The notes beneath the pieces were generated by a model. The model saw only the letters and a program-made list of their open reading frames with translations, made no database searches and was not told where the DNA came from. Shown piece by piece: positions 1-8,844 of a stretch of DNA of 64,000 nt. Position 1 is the stretch's first letter; every line of letters begins with the position of its first letter. Position numbers and translations under genes: made by a program. The DNA comes from Chitinophaga pinensis DSM 2588 (GTDB taxonomy: Bacteria; Bacteroidota; Bacteroidia; Chitinophagales; Chitinophagaceae): positions 6,690,001-6,754,000 of the forward strand of contig NC_013132.1 in NCBI RefSeq assembly GCF_000024005.1, in the 5' to 3' direction.

Positions 1-1482
1 CTGGGTAGAGATCTGATCTGCCCCCTGTCTGGCAACTGCCAGTTTATAATTTGTCGGATTAGTGGATTGTACATATACAGGATAAGTCATCCTTGCAGGC
101 ATCACACCCCCGTTTTTCAGTCCCGCGCCTTTAGGCAGGATCGGGTGACCGGTACGACGGTATTCAAACCACTGCTGCATATCTGTCAGGAACAGCGCAT
201 AATATTTCTGCTTGTGGATCCTTTCCATTTTATCATCGAATGACAACTTTTCATCCCACTCGATATCTGCCGCTGTCAGGAAATCCTTGATAGGGACAGT
301 CCAGTTAGGCAGCCACAACGTGATACTGTTCTGCGCACCATCATTGTAATAGGTTTCAGCAGAACCGGTGATCCATCCCCTGATCGCACATTCTGCCAGT
401 ATGAACTTCAGTTCCGCATAGTTCATCATCATACCCGTCATTGGCTCTGTCATCAGTGATACCGCAGAAGTATTGGAGTAGAAGTAGCATTTCTTTACCG
501 GGTTCTCACCTGGTGCATAACCACTCGGAATACCCTGGTAAGAACCGGAGTACGGCGCAATACCCCATCTGTTGATACTGCTGGTACCATAGGTAGGAAT
601 ATCGATACGCGGGTCATTCCAGGAACTCAGGTTGTCAATGAAATAGCTGGCAATACCAGGCGCTCTGAAGTCCTGTTCTCTTACACCGATGTAAGGAGAA
701 CTCAGCGGGCCCACACCCGTCCATCTCAGGATAGCTGATTCCGCATTGCTGGCCATAATCGGATAAGTCTCCACCACTTTCTTAATTCTGGCCTTACAGA
801 ATTCCGTCATTTCGGGCTTACCGGATACCCTCAGCAGTAAACGTAAATACAGTGAGTTACCAAACTTACGCCAGTTAGCGACAGCGCCGCCATACACAGG
901 ATCGCTGTTGGCACTGATAGCCGTACCTGCAGATAACCAGGTATTTGCAGAATCCAGTTTATCGAAGATGTCCATATAGATATCCTTCTGTGCATCAAAA
1001 GCCGGCTCATAGATAGCGCTGTCTCTTGCTTCGTTGGATTGAGAATATGGAATGTCTCCGTAGGTATCTGTCAGTATGGAATAGATCCATGACTGACAGA
1101 TAACAGAAATACCTTTATAAGACTTGTTGAAGGTCAGCTGCTGATTAGCCACCTTGTACATATCCTTAAAGTTGGTCAGTTCAGAATACAGGCCATTATA
1201 CAGGTAATCAGCCCAGGTGGCACGATAATCATATCTGAATACTTTACCTTCTGCATCACTCGCATCCACTGTCACCTGCATCAGTTCATTGTTGAAGTTA
1301 CGGTTACGCAGCATGTTGTAGCCTAGCGTACCTACCAGTGCAGGCGCCATCAGCTGTTCCGGTAATGCGGTAGGTGTACCGTTCGGGTCAGTATTGATCT
1401 CTGTAAAGTCTTTCGTACAGGATGAGAAAAGCAGGCTACCCATCAATACGACAGCGGAGAATTTATATATAACTTTCTTCAT
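1..1482 (-). CDS. SusD/RagB-family outer-membrane lipoprotein (3' end cut by window edge)
   Basis: Surface-exposed nutrient-binding lipoprotein that pairs with a SusC-type TonB-dependent channel to capture oligosaccharides or peptides. The reading frame is open from the ATG at 1482 to base 1 (494 codons seen, no stop), so only the C-terminal end is missing. The N-terminus is a lipoprotein signal: Lys-Lys, a hydrophobic stretch, then the lipobox LLFSSC followed by TKDFTEINTDPNGT. That Cys-x-x-(D/E)F-x-x-INT-x-PN pattern is typical of the SusD-like_2 (RagB) subgroup. The start lies 11 nt after the stop of the SusC-like gene on the same strand, so the two are almost certainly co-transcribed. The substrate cannot be told from the sequence. 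The family call is confident; the ligand is unknown. Confidence 0.9.
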   Translation of the reverse strand, partial: MKKVIYKFSAVVLMGSLLFSSCTKDFTEINTDPNGTPTALPEQLMAPALVGTLGYNMLRNRNFNNELMQVTVDASDAEGKVFRYDYRATWADYLYNGLYSELTNFKDMYKVANQQLTFNKSYKGISVICQSWIYSILTDTYGDIPYSQSNEARDSAIYEPAFDAQKDIYMDIFDKLDSANTWLSAGTAISANSDPVYGGAVANWRKFGNSLYLRLLLRVSGKPEMTEFCKARIKKVVETYPIMASNAESAILRWTGVGPLSSPYIGVREQDFRAPGIASYFIDNLSSWNDPRIDIPTYGTSSINRWGIAPYSGSYQGIPSGYAPGENPVKKCYFYSNTSAVSLMTEPMTGMMMNYAELKFILAECAIRGWITGSAETYYNDGAQNSITLWLPNWTVPIKDFLTAADIEWDEKLSFDDKMERIHKQKYYALFLTDMQQWFEYRRTGHPILPKGAGLKNGGVMPARMTYPVYVQSTNPTNYKLAVARQGADQISTQ

Positions 1483-1493
1483 TGCTTTTAAGA

Positions 1494-4400
1494 TTAAAGT
1501 ACGAGTACCAGGTTACAGCCAAATGAGCGGGTAGAAGGGAACTGGCCCACTTCAAAGCCCTGTACGATATCAGTGCCGGTGATGGTACCGAATTCAGGAT
1601 CGAATATTGGCCATGGAGACCAGATGAACAGGTTACGGCCGTATACGCCAAATGTTGCACGCTGAAAACCGATACGTTTTGCCACCTTTGGATTGAGGGT
1701 GTAGTCAAGACGCGCTTCTCTGAATTTGATGAAGTCAGTACGGAAAGTGCTACCCTCTGCGTTATCCACCCCATAATGAGAACGATAGTATTCATCGATA
1801 TCTGTAGCGATTACGTCATTCTTGCGGAACTTGCCATCGCCTTCCTGTACGACACCATTACCAATGATACCATTGTAACGGCCAGGCAGCGTATTGGTCG
1901 TTTTACCTTGCTCTGCCAGTTTGTAATGCGTCAGGGAGTGTGCAACCGCGCCATATTGACCATCGAACTGTATACCCAGATGGAATTGTTTGAAAATAAA
2001 ATCGTTGGTGAAGCCCAATTTGAATTTAGGGATCGTGTTACCCAAGTATTTTACACCTTCAGTGAGCAATGCTACACCGGTTGTTTTATCATAGATCACC
2101 TGTCCGTCAGGAGCACGCTGATAACCACGCCCATACAGATCTCCCATGCTACCGCCTACCTGCGCTACAATCTGGCCACCGCCAACATAACCGGTTTTCA
2201 ATACCACAGAACTGTCTACCAGCTTCTCAATCCTGTTGCGGTTAGAAGAGAATACGATATTGGTATTCCATCTGAAACCATTCTTGGTGGAAACGGGCGT
2301 ACCATTCAGCGCCAGCTCAATACCCTTATTGCTTACCTCACCGGCATTTACCAGAACCTGGTTGTAACCCGAAGCACGGTCTACGATACGGTACAGGTGC
2401 TGGTCTTTGGACATGCCTCTGTATAATGCCAGGTCAAATCCGATACGGTTATTGAAGAACTTACCTGCTGCACCTACTTCATAGGAAATAGTCCTGAGTG
2501 GTCGCAGATTCGGATTAGCTAGTACGGCTGGATTTTCCAAACCACCACTATACAGACTACCCGCAGATGGATAAGTATAAGCGGTCAGGTAAGGTGTAGT
2601 ACCACCACTACCCACACCGGATGCAGAGAACCTTACTTTCGCATAGTTTACGGCAGCAGGTAATTTGAAATACTCAGAAGGAACGAAACTCAGGTTAGCA
2701 GAAGGATAAAAGAACGCGGCGTTACCAGTACGTGCAGGCGTAGCCAATGTGCTTGCCCAGTCCTGACGGGCGGTAAAGTCCACAAACAGGTACTCTTTAT
2801 AGGCCAACGCCAGCAAACCATATGCACTGTTGAATTTATAACCGGACGTGTATGGCATTGTTACCAGCGGACCGGCAGCATTCGCCATACTATAGATACC
2901 GGGATAGATCAGGGAGTCAGCACGTACCTCATCTTTTCTGTAGTTGTTTCTCAGGGTGCTTCCCCCTGCCGTTACTGACAGCTCAAGATCTTTGGCAATC
3001 TTACCATTGTATCTCACCAGGAAGTCAGTGCTGGACTCCATACCGAAGATATTCTGTGTACGGAAGCTACCACGCTGGAACTTGGCACCAGCATCGTAAG
3101 GACGTTTCTGTTCACGATGTTCGTTGGCAAAGTCAATAGAGGTTCTTACCTGTACACTCAATCCTTTTACGATATTATATGTCGCCTGTACATTACCGGT
3201 AATACCATTACGGTTGGTGGAGTTCAGGAACTCATAAGAAACCGCATATGGGTTCTCCGGAAAGGAACTGAAAGGATATTTGATCTGTTTTCCCTCCTGA
3301 CCATTTGTCCAGTAGTTTTTCAGCCAGTCAAGATCCGCATTGGGCTGCCAGAAGATAAACCAGTACATCAGTGACTGGTTGCCATACCCGGCTCCCGGCA
3401 GGTTATCGCTGAATTTATTCGTGTAGTTGATCTTGGAAGATATCTGCAGTTTATCGTTCACTTTTGAATTCACAGACATCGCCACCGTATTACGGCCATA
3501 GCCTGTATTCGGTACGACCCATGAATTCTTCACATTGGTAAAAGAGAAACGCGCAGTAGTTTTATCAGTACCACCATCCAGGCTCACAGAGTTAGTGTAA
3601 GTCTGACCAGTCTGGAAGAATTTCTGTATCTGATCAGGATGTGCCACCCATGGCGTTCTCTCCTTACCCTGTGTCTGTGTCACAGGATCATACTGGAAGA
3701 ATTTCTGTCCTTCGAAACGTGGACCATAAGCAGAGCTGGTACCACTGGTGCTGGCGCCGTCAGCAGATGCACCGTAAGAATAATAAGCGGCGCCATCCAG
3801 GCCCTGTCCATACTCATATTGGAGAGAAGGCCAACGGTTAACCTGTTCGAAAGCAGCATTTGAGTTAACGGTCACACCCAGTCCTTTTCTCTTCGGACTA
3901 CCTGATTTGGTCGTGATGATCAATGCACCATTCGCACCACGCTGACCATACAATGCAGCAGCACCAGGGCCTTTCAGTACGGTAACAGACTCAATATCTT
4001 CAGGATTGATGTCGTTCAGACCACTACCATAGTCAGCCGGCAGGTTGTCACTGGCAGTACCATATGGCGATTCGCCACTGTTTGCAGTACGACGACCACT
4101 GCTCTGGTTGATCACCACACCATCTACTACAATGAGTGCTTCGTTATCTCCATTCAGGTTATTTTCGCCACGCAGGATAATCTTGTTGGAACCAGTAGGA
4201 CCCGCATTCGATCTCACGAGATTCAGACCCGCTACTTTACCGGACAATGCATCGGTCCAGTTATTTGATACCGCATCGGTCAGCTGTTCGTTTTTTACAA
4301 CAGTAGTAGCATAACCCAGGGCTTTCTCATCACGTTTAATACCCAGTGCTGTAGTAATCTCCACTTCTTTCAGCGCTTTTGCATCCGGTAACAGCTGTAC

Positions 4401-4985
4401 GTTCAGCGTCTGGGTTTCTTTTACCGGTATAGTACGGATGCTATAACCCATAAAAGAGAATACCAGGGATGTGCCGGGAGACGGAACAGCGATGGTATAA
4501 AATCCATCTTTATTGGTAATGGTACCTCTGGCGCCATTTTTCGGACGAACATTCACACCGATCAGAATTTCACCTCTTTCATCGGTTACTTTACCACGGA
4601 TAACGATATCCGGTTGTCTGCGCATGATAACAATTGTGTTACCATTACGTACAAATTCGTATTCGGTAGCACGCAGTGCCCCTCTCAATATTTCAGTTAC
4701 AGTAGCGCCTTTCAGGTTTACCGACACGCGCACAGCGGTATTTATTTCGTCTTCACTGTGATTCACGACGAAAGAAGTGTTCCTCTCAATAAACTGAAAT
4801 ACATCTTTCAGTGGCTGTGCCTCAATGGAGATGTCCAGCTTCTGTTCGCCTGTTTGCGCATAAACAGCAGGCATAAATGCAGTAAAGAATAACAGTACCA
4901 GCAGCCCCGCATTCCTGATGATCCCTTTCAGTTGCGGACAGCAATTCCCTAGCGGGCCTCCCCGCTTATTTGTACTTTTGTCCAT
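1494..4985 (-). CDS. SusC/RagA-family TonB-dependent receptor with STN signalling domain
   Basis: Outer-membrane TonB-dependent channel of 1163 residues. A signal peptide (hydrophobic core about 26-40, cleavage likely after VYA at 43) is followed by an STN secretin/TonB short N-terminal domain (about 50-122), a carboxypeptidase-regulatory-like beta domain (about 128-205, starting IVIRGKVTDERGE), the TonB plug (about 215-360, with ALSGKVAGLNL and the VVDGVVI segment) and the beta-barrel to the C-terminus. The STN domain is the part of FecA-like transducers that contacts a periplasmic anti-sigma domain. Its presence fits the FecR and ECF sigma genes directly upstream, so the receptor probably both imports a ligand and signals its presence. 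The SusD-like partner gene follows 11 nt downstream. The substrate is not deducible. Confidence 0.94.
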   Translation of the reverse strand: MDKSTNKRGGPLGNCCPQLKGIIRNAGLLVLLFFTAFMPAVYAQTGEQKLDISIEAQPLKDVFQFIERNTSFVVNHSEDEINTAVRVSVNLKGATVTEILRGALRATEYEFVRNGNTIVIMRRQPDIVIRGKVTDERGEILIGVNVRPKNGARGTITNKDGFYTIAVPSPGTSLVFSFMGYSIRTIPVKETQTLNVQLLPDAKALKEVEITTALGIKRDEKALGYATTVVKNEQLTDAVSNNWTDALSGKVAGLNLVRSNAGPTGSNKIILRGENNLNGDNEALIVVDGVVINQSSGRRTANSGESPYGTASDNLPADYGSGLNDINPEDIESVTVLKGPGAAALYGQRGANGALIITTKSGSPKRKGLGVTVNSNAAFEQVNRWPSLQYEYGQGLDGAAYYSYGASADGASTSGTSSAYGPRFEGQKFFQYDPVTQTQGKERTPWVAHPDQIQKFFQTGQTYTNSVSLDGGTDKTTARFSFTNVKNSWVVPNTGYGRNTVAMSVNSKVNDKLQISSKINYTNKFSDNLPGAGYGNQSLMYWFIFWQPNADLDWLKNYWTNGQEGKQIKYPFSSFPENPYAVSYEFLNSTNRNGITGNVQATYNIVKGLSVQVRTSIDFANEHREQKRPYDAGAKFQRGSFRTQNIFGMESSTDFLVRYNGKIAKDLELSVTAGGSTLRNNYRKDEVRADSLIYPGIYSMANAAGPLVTMPYTSGYKFNSAYGLLALAYKEYLFVDFTARQDWASTLATPARTGNAAFFYPSANLSFVPSEYFKLPAAVNYAKVRFSASGVGSGGTTPYLTAYTYPSAGSLYSGGLENPAVLANPNLRPLRTISYEVGAAGKFFNNRIGFDLALYRGMSKDQHLYRIVDRASGYNQVLVNAGEVSNKGIELALNGTPVSTKNGFRWNTNIVFSSNRNRIEKLVDSSVVLKTGYVGGGQIVAQVGGSMGDLYGRGYQRAPDGQVIYDKTTGVALLTEGVKYLGNTIPKFKLGFTNDFIFKQFHLGIQFDGQYGAVAHSLTHYKLAEQGKTTNTLPGRYNGIIGNGVVQEGDGKFRKNDVIATDIDEYYRSHYGVDNAEGSTFRTDFIKFREARLDYTLNPKVAKRIGFQRATFGVYGRNLFIWSPWPIFDPEFGTITGTDIVQGFEVGQFPSTRSFGCNLVLVL

Positions 4986-5040
4986 TCATTTAAAATTTAG
5001 CTTTTGTACCGAATTTTTTCGATCCCTTAATGGGTGGTTG

Positions 5041-6039
5041 TTATTGTATTAATATTAGGTTGTCTGTAATAGTATAATCGATGTTACCCATGAGCTTCAA
5101 CTGCTGCATGATGTTCTGAATACTGTTGTTTCTGAATGTTGCTGTAAATCTGCGTTTCAGCAATGTTGAATCTCTTACTTCAAAGCGTACTGCATATTTA
5201 TGTTGCAGTACCTGTAATACGTCCTGTAAAGCGGCGTCATGGAAATTAAACTCTCCTCTTATCCACGCAGTGGTGGCTGAAACATCGATATCGTGTTTGG
5301 TAATTGTCCCTTCGTATTTATCTGTTATTGATCCATTGCCGGCATTGAGTTCAAGCCATGGTCCTGTCTTTAACAGGCTTTCAAGTGCGACCCTTCCACT
5401 GTTCACAGAGATGGAGGCGCGTGTTTCTTCCTTATAATCTCTTACAGAGAATGAGGTACCCAGTACCCGCACTCTCATTTGTTGTGTTTTTACGACGAAC
5501 GGATGCGCTGCATCTTTTGCGATATCAAAATAGGCCTCCCCTTCCTTCAATACGACCATACGCTCAGCGCCTTCGAAGTTCTCCGGATATAACAATTCAC
5601 TACCGCCATTGATAACGATACGCGTACCGTCTTTCAGCATCAGGGTAGCATGATTGCCATCTGCTACTTTCATGACCTGGTAACGTTTGGCTGTCTGTCC
5701 GCTTTTTTTTACAAAAAGACCGGTCTGTTTTCTCAGCAGGAAAGTACTTCCCATTACGAGTACCAGGATAGCGGCATACTTGCTCACTTTTCTCCAGCCA
5801 CCCAGGAATACTACTTTGCCTGGTTTTACGGTTTGTTTCAGGCGAGCCAGCGCAGCGGCTACTTCTTCATCCGGTAACTGGTGATCTCCTTTCTGTAAAT
5901 AAGCATCCACGGGAAATAAAGCCGTCTGCTCCTCTTCTGAGAGAGCGTCAAGCAAGTGCTGTAATTCCTCTTTTTGTGCGGAGGTTAATTTACCAGTTCT
6001 GAAATCTTCCAATCTTTTCCGGATATCCTGCAGGTCCAT
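5041..6039 (-). CDS. FecR-family anti-sigma factor
   Basis: Inner-membrane anti-sigma factor of 332 residues. The N-terminal cytoplasmic segment (1-85) would bind the ECF sigma factor. One transmembrane helix lies at about 87-103 (KYAAILVLVMGSTFLL). The periplasmic FecR domain (about 120-215) contains the family-typical pattern of DGT, an LYPENF-like turn, GEAYFDI and the VLGTSFSV strand. The C-terminal part (about 265-332) has the shape of the DUF4974 domain common in Bacteroidota FecR proteins. It lies between the sigma gene (81 nt upstream) and the STN-bearing SusC-like receptor (55 nt downstream), the usual order of a cell-surface signalling locus. Regulation by ligand occupancy of the receptor is inferred from family behaviour. 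Confidence 0.92.
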   Translation of the reverse strand: MDLQDIRKRLEDFRTGKLTSAQKEELQHLLDALSEEEQTALFPVDAYLQKGDHQLPDEEVAAALARLKQTVKPGKVVFLGGWRKVSKYAAILVLVMGSTFLLRKQTGLFVKKSGQTAKRYQVMKVADGNHATLMLKDGTRIVINGGSELLYPENFEGAERMVVLKEGEAYFDIAKDAAHPFVVKTQQMRVRVLGTSFSVRDYKEETRASISVNSGRVALESLLKTGPWLELNAGNGSITDKYEGTITKHDIDVSATTAWIRGEFNFHDAALQDVLQVLQHKYAVRFEVRDSTLLKRRFTATFRNNSIQNIMQQLKLMGNIDYTITDNLILIQ

Positions 6040-6120
6040 TTAGCTGACTTTGTTTATTGTGTTTATAATAAGAACAGCAAAACAAACAGGTCACCGTCAG
6101 CAATCAAGGTTAAGGAATTG

Positions 6121-6663
6121 TTACCAAAGAAAAAGAAAACTGGCAAGGCGGGTACGCAGGGTACGAAGCACTCTTCCGATATAGCGCTCCACGGTTTTTT
6201 CAGATACGCCTTCCTGCAGGGCGATCTCTTTGTAAGTAAGACCTTCCTCGCGGTTCAGGAGATAGAAACGGCGGGCGGAGGCTTCCTGTGTATTAATGGT
6301 ATGGTCGATAATCTGCTGCTGCTCTTTTATTTCCATGTAGTTAGCGGCGGCACTTGTTTCAATATATACAGTGGCGTAGGCGTCCTGTTGTTTCTTTTCT
6401 TTCAGCATACCTTTCAGGTGATCCAGGAAACAGTTACGTGCGATGATCAGAATATATCTCAGCATCTCTTCACCGTCTTCCGGCAGTAAATCCAGCTTCT
6501 GCCAGACCTTCAGGTAAGCCTCCTGTGCAAGGTCAAGGGCCAGCTCTTTATCACTGCTGATTTTTTCCAGGTATGCGACGGTATTAGCGTAGGTCTCTTT
6601 GAATAACCTATCAAAATACATCTCAGGGTCAGATGAAGGACTATGTTTACTATTAATTCGCAT
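6121..6663 (-). CDS. ECF-type RNA polymerase sigma factor
   Basis: Sigma-70 family extracytoplasmic-function sigma factor, 180 residues. Region 2 (about 15-90) carries the core-binding and -10-recognition helices (LALDLAQEAYLKVWQKLD). Region 4 (about 120-172) ends in a helix-turn-helix (EGLTYKEIALQEGVSEKTVE). There is no region 1, as expected for group IV sigma factors. The gene stands first in a sigma / FecR / SusC / SusD series, so it most likely activates the receptor pair behind it when FecR releases it. A Bacteroidota -7-like element sits 26 nt before the start codon. The target promoter consensus cannot be derived from this window. Confidence 0.93.
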   Translation of the reverse strand: MRINSKHSPSSDPEMYFDRLFKETYANTVAYLEKISSDKELALDLAQEAYLKVWQKLDLLPEDGEEMLRYILIIARNCFLDHLKGMLKEKKQQDAYATVYIETSAAANYMEIKEQQQIIDHTINTQEASARRFYLLNREEGLTYKEIALQEGVSEKTVERYIGRVLRTLRTRLASFLFLW

Positions 6664-6688
6664 CTTTATTTAACCTGGTGTTTACGAA

Positions 6689-6696
6689 CAAAATTA
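6689..6696 (-). promoter_or_regulatory. Putative -7 element of the ECF sigma gene
   Basis: On the minus strand the octamer TAATTTTG matches the Bacteroidota housekeeping -7 consensus TAnnTTTG. It would place the transcription start about 18-20 nt before the sigma-factor ATG at 6663. No good TTTG is visible at the expected -33 distance, so this is a half-supported promoter. Confidence 0.4.
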
Positions 6697-6933
6697 CACC
6701 GCCATTGTAAAGGTAATGTTAAGTCTGTCTGAACAATATCCAGCAAACATTGTGTAGAGACCTCCTAAGAACATGATATTCACTGACAATAGCGTGGTAA
6801 GCTGTACGTGTTAATTTTCAGGCCGCAAATTAGAGCGCGAATGTTAAGTTTGGATTAAGTAATTGTTAACTTAAATGGATATTTTCTACCGGACATTTTT
6901 TGTCCTGAAACACAGGGCGCTATCAATGAAAGA

Positions 6934-6962
6934 ACCCGTGCAAACCTGACGGCTGCACGGGT
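6934..6962 (-). terminator. Hairpin terminator downstream of the mla operon
   Basis: A perfect 9-bp inverted repeat (ACCCGTGCA at 6934-6942, TGCACGGGT at 6954-6962) with an 11-nt loop. On the minus strand it lies about 80 nt after the MlaD stop codon and is followed by a weak T-rich tail (TTCTTTC). This fits an intrinsic terminator for the mlaE-F-D transcript. The remaining bases of the 380-nt gene-free stretch 6664-7043 hold the sigma promoter and the heptamer array; I see nothing else in it. Confidence 0.55.
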
Positions 6963-6982
6963 CTATATTATAGTGATAATAT

Positions 6983-7045
6983 AACTCTGAACTCTTAACT
7001 CTGAACTCTTAATTCCTAATTCTTAATTCCTAATTCCTAATTCCT
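6983..7045. repeat. Array of nine degenerate 7-bp tandem repeats
   Basis: Nine consecutive heptamers read on the plus strand: AACTCTG, AACTCTT, AACTCTG, AACTCTT, AATTCCT, AATTCTT, AATTCCT, AATTCCT, AATTCCT. The array ends inside the MlaD stop codon (7044-7046). The first four units belong to one variant and the last five to another, so it also reads as a 14-bp period in its left part. It resembles the short tandemly repeated heptamers known from several bacterial groups. No function can be assigned. Confidence 0.85.
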
Positions 7046-8066
7046 ACTGCTGCTTCTGCGCATTCTTGATACTATCTTTCCTCGCCTTCTCTTCTCTCTT
7101 TGCTTTCTTCTTAAAGAATCCTCTCAGCAGGAAATTGTGCTGCGCCGCTTCCAGGTCCTCGTCTAGTTTCGCAGTACTTACATTCAGGTTCCTGAGTGTT
7201 TGTCTCAGGTCTTCCCCTGACTGCTGATCATTCAGCAACACTCCGACCGGCGACTTCGCATCATTCAGGTTGTCATTAAGACTACGTGTTGTACTCTTCA
7301 AATTTTCCACCACTACATTCGCATTACCTGCCACGTCTTTCATCTGGGCTACAGCAGCACGGAGATTGTTGAATACAGTAGTATCCGTTACCAGATCATT
7401 GGTCAGTGAACCTTTCTTACGTAGACTGGATGCATAGTCCGCCAGCCCCTGGGTAAGGCGTTCCGTATTAGCCGCTGCTTTTTCAAACGTGGCGACTGTC
7501 TGCGACAGATTATTATAAAGGGACTCATCGGTCATTAACTTACCAACAGAGCCTTCTCCGTTAACTATGCGTTTGCTGAGTGTGCTCAGATCGCCGGTGA
7601 TCAGCAGGAGCTTCTTGTTATTCTCCTGGAGGGTAGTCATGATTTCATCAGGGCTGATGTTCACCGCTACCTTCAGCTGATCGCCATCCTGGATAGCCGG
7701 AACGTTCTCAGAACCACCGGATAAAGCAATGATCTTATTACCTACCAGACCATCAGAACCTACCTTCGCCAATACGTCTTTATGTATGAACTGTGCTGAT
7801 TTCTCTTCAATGTTCAGATCAACCCTGATCTTATTATGCTCTATAAACGTGATCTTTTTTACGGTACCTACCTTTACACCTGAATACCAGATGTTGTTAC
7901 CGGTCTGCACCCCTCCGATATCACTGAAGGTAGCACTGACATGTATCGCGCTTACAAAAGCCTTTTTTTGTCCTCCAAGTGTAAGTACGCCTGCTATAAC
8001 AATAAGCAAACCTAGAGTGATAAAAATGCCTACTATTACCGCGCGTCTGTTGCTTGTTTCTTTCAT
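7044..8066 (-). CDS. mlaD: MlaD/MCE-domain lipid-transport protein
   Basis: Periplasmic, membrane-anchored substrate-binding component of an MlaFED-type phospholipid transporter, 340 residues. One N-terminal transmembrane helix (about 9-31), then an MCE domain (about 38-125; the segment IGGVQTGNNIWYSGVKVGTV is characteristic). A long, mostly helical region with regularly spaced hydrophobics follows (about 150-310), of the kind that forms multimeric needles or tunnels in MCE proteins. The C-terminus (about 318-340) is very rich in Lys, Glu and Arg. The gene is the last of three, 3 nt after the ATPase gene. In the family, hexamers of MCE proteins carry lipids between inner and outer membranes; here the direction of transport is unknown. 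The symbol is by homology only. Confidence 0.88.
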   Translation of the reverse strand: MKETSNRRAVIVGIFITLGLLIVIAGVLTLGGQKKAFVSAIHVSATFSDIGGVQTGNNIWYSGVKVGTVKKITFIEHNKIRVDLNIEEKSAQFIHKDVLAKVGSDGLVGNKIIALSGGSENVPAIQDGDQLKVAVNISPDEIMTTLQENNKKLLLITGDLSTLSKRIVNGEGSVGKLMTDESLYNNLSQTVATFEKAAANTERLTQGLADYASSLRKKGSLTNDLVTDTTVFNNLRAAVAQMKDVAGNANVVVENLKSTTRSLNDNLNDAKSPVGVLLNDQQSGEDLRQTLRNLNVSTAKLDEDLEAAQHNFLLRGFFKKKAKREEKARKDSIKNAQKQQ

Positions 8067-8069
8067 ATC

Positions 8070-8843
8070 TTACTGTATAAAATTATAGTCATAAAATTCA
8101 TTGATGAGTTCATCCTTGGTGCTGAATACCTCATCAAAAGTGCCTTGTTTCACAAACTTTCCTTCTTTCATTACCACGATCTTATCGCCTACATCTTTGG
8201 CGCAGGTAAGGTCATGCGTGATAATGATGGAACTTGTATGGAAACGGCGTTGTACTTCGTTGATCAGATTATTGATTTCGGTGCAGGTAATTGGATCAAG
8301 ACCTGCTGTGGGTTCATCATACAACATAATATCCGGGCGCAGGATCAGGGTACGGGCAATGCCGATACGCTTACGCTGGCCACCGGAGAGTTCAGAGGGC
8401 ATCTGGTCGATTGTCTTTAAAAGACCGACTGCCTCCAGGGTAACATTGACACTCTTTCTCACCTGCTCATTACTGATACCCGGGGTGTTCCGCTTCAGGG
8501 GAAATGCCAGGTTTTCACCAACAGTCATACTATCATAGAGCGCGCCATTCTGAAAACAGAACCCCACTTTCAGGCGGAGTTCCCGCAGATCAACCGTGCC
8601 CAGTTTATCGACTTCCTTACCCAGTACATTGACATTACCGGAGTCCGGTTTCAGCAAACCTGCAATGATCTTGATCAATACAGACTTTCCCGTACCGGAG
8701 CGGCCCAATACCACCACGTTTTCACCCTTGTGTACATTTATGTCAATACCGCGTAACACATGATTGGTCCCAAATGACTTGTAAAGGTCATGGATATCAA
8801 TCACCTTCTCGTCCATATTTATTTCCGGCGTAAATGACTTCAT
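8070..8843 (-). CDS. mlaF: MlaF-like ABC transporter ATP-binding protein
   Basis: Cytoplasmic ATPase of an MCE-type lipid transporter, 257 residues from the start chosen here. Walker A is GRSGTGKS, the ABC signature LSGGQRKR, Walker B IMLYDEPTAGLD, and the switch histidine lies in IIITHD. An upstream in-frame ATG at 8888 exists, but it would overlap the end of the permease gene by 44 nt. The ATG at 8843 follows the permease stop (TAA, 8845-8847) after one base, which is the more natural arrangement; an ATG at 8816 is also possible. The gene sits between permease and MCE genes in one tight operon. Confidence 0.9.
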   Translation of the reverse strand: MKSFTPEINMDEKVIDIHDLYKSFGTNHVLRGIDINVHKGENVVVLGRSGTGKSVLIKIIAGLLKPDSGNVNVLGKEVDKLGTVDLRELRLKVGFCFQNGALYDSMTVGENLAFPLKRNTPGISNEQVRKSVNVTLEAVGLLKTIDQMPSELSGGQRKRIGIARTLILRPDIMLYDEPTAGLDPITCTEINNLINEVQRRFHTSSIIITHDLTCAKDVGDKIVVMKEGKFVKQGTFDEVFSTKDELINEFYDYNFIQ

Positions 8844-8844
8844 A

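Noticed and set aside
1776..2426. A 216-codon plus-strand open frame opposite the SusC-like gene
   Set aside because: It lies wholly inside a clear SusC coding region, has no recognisable domain and no promoter or ribosome site; it is a shadow frame.
6983..7045. The short tandem repeats as a CRISPR array
   Set aside because: Units are 7 bp without spacers and no cas genes are nearby.
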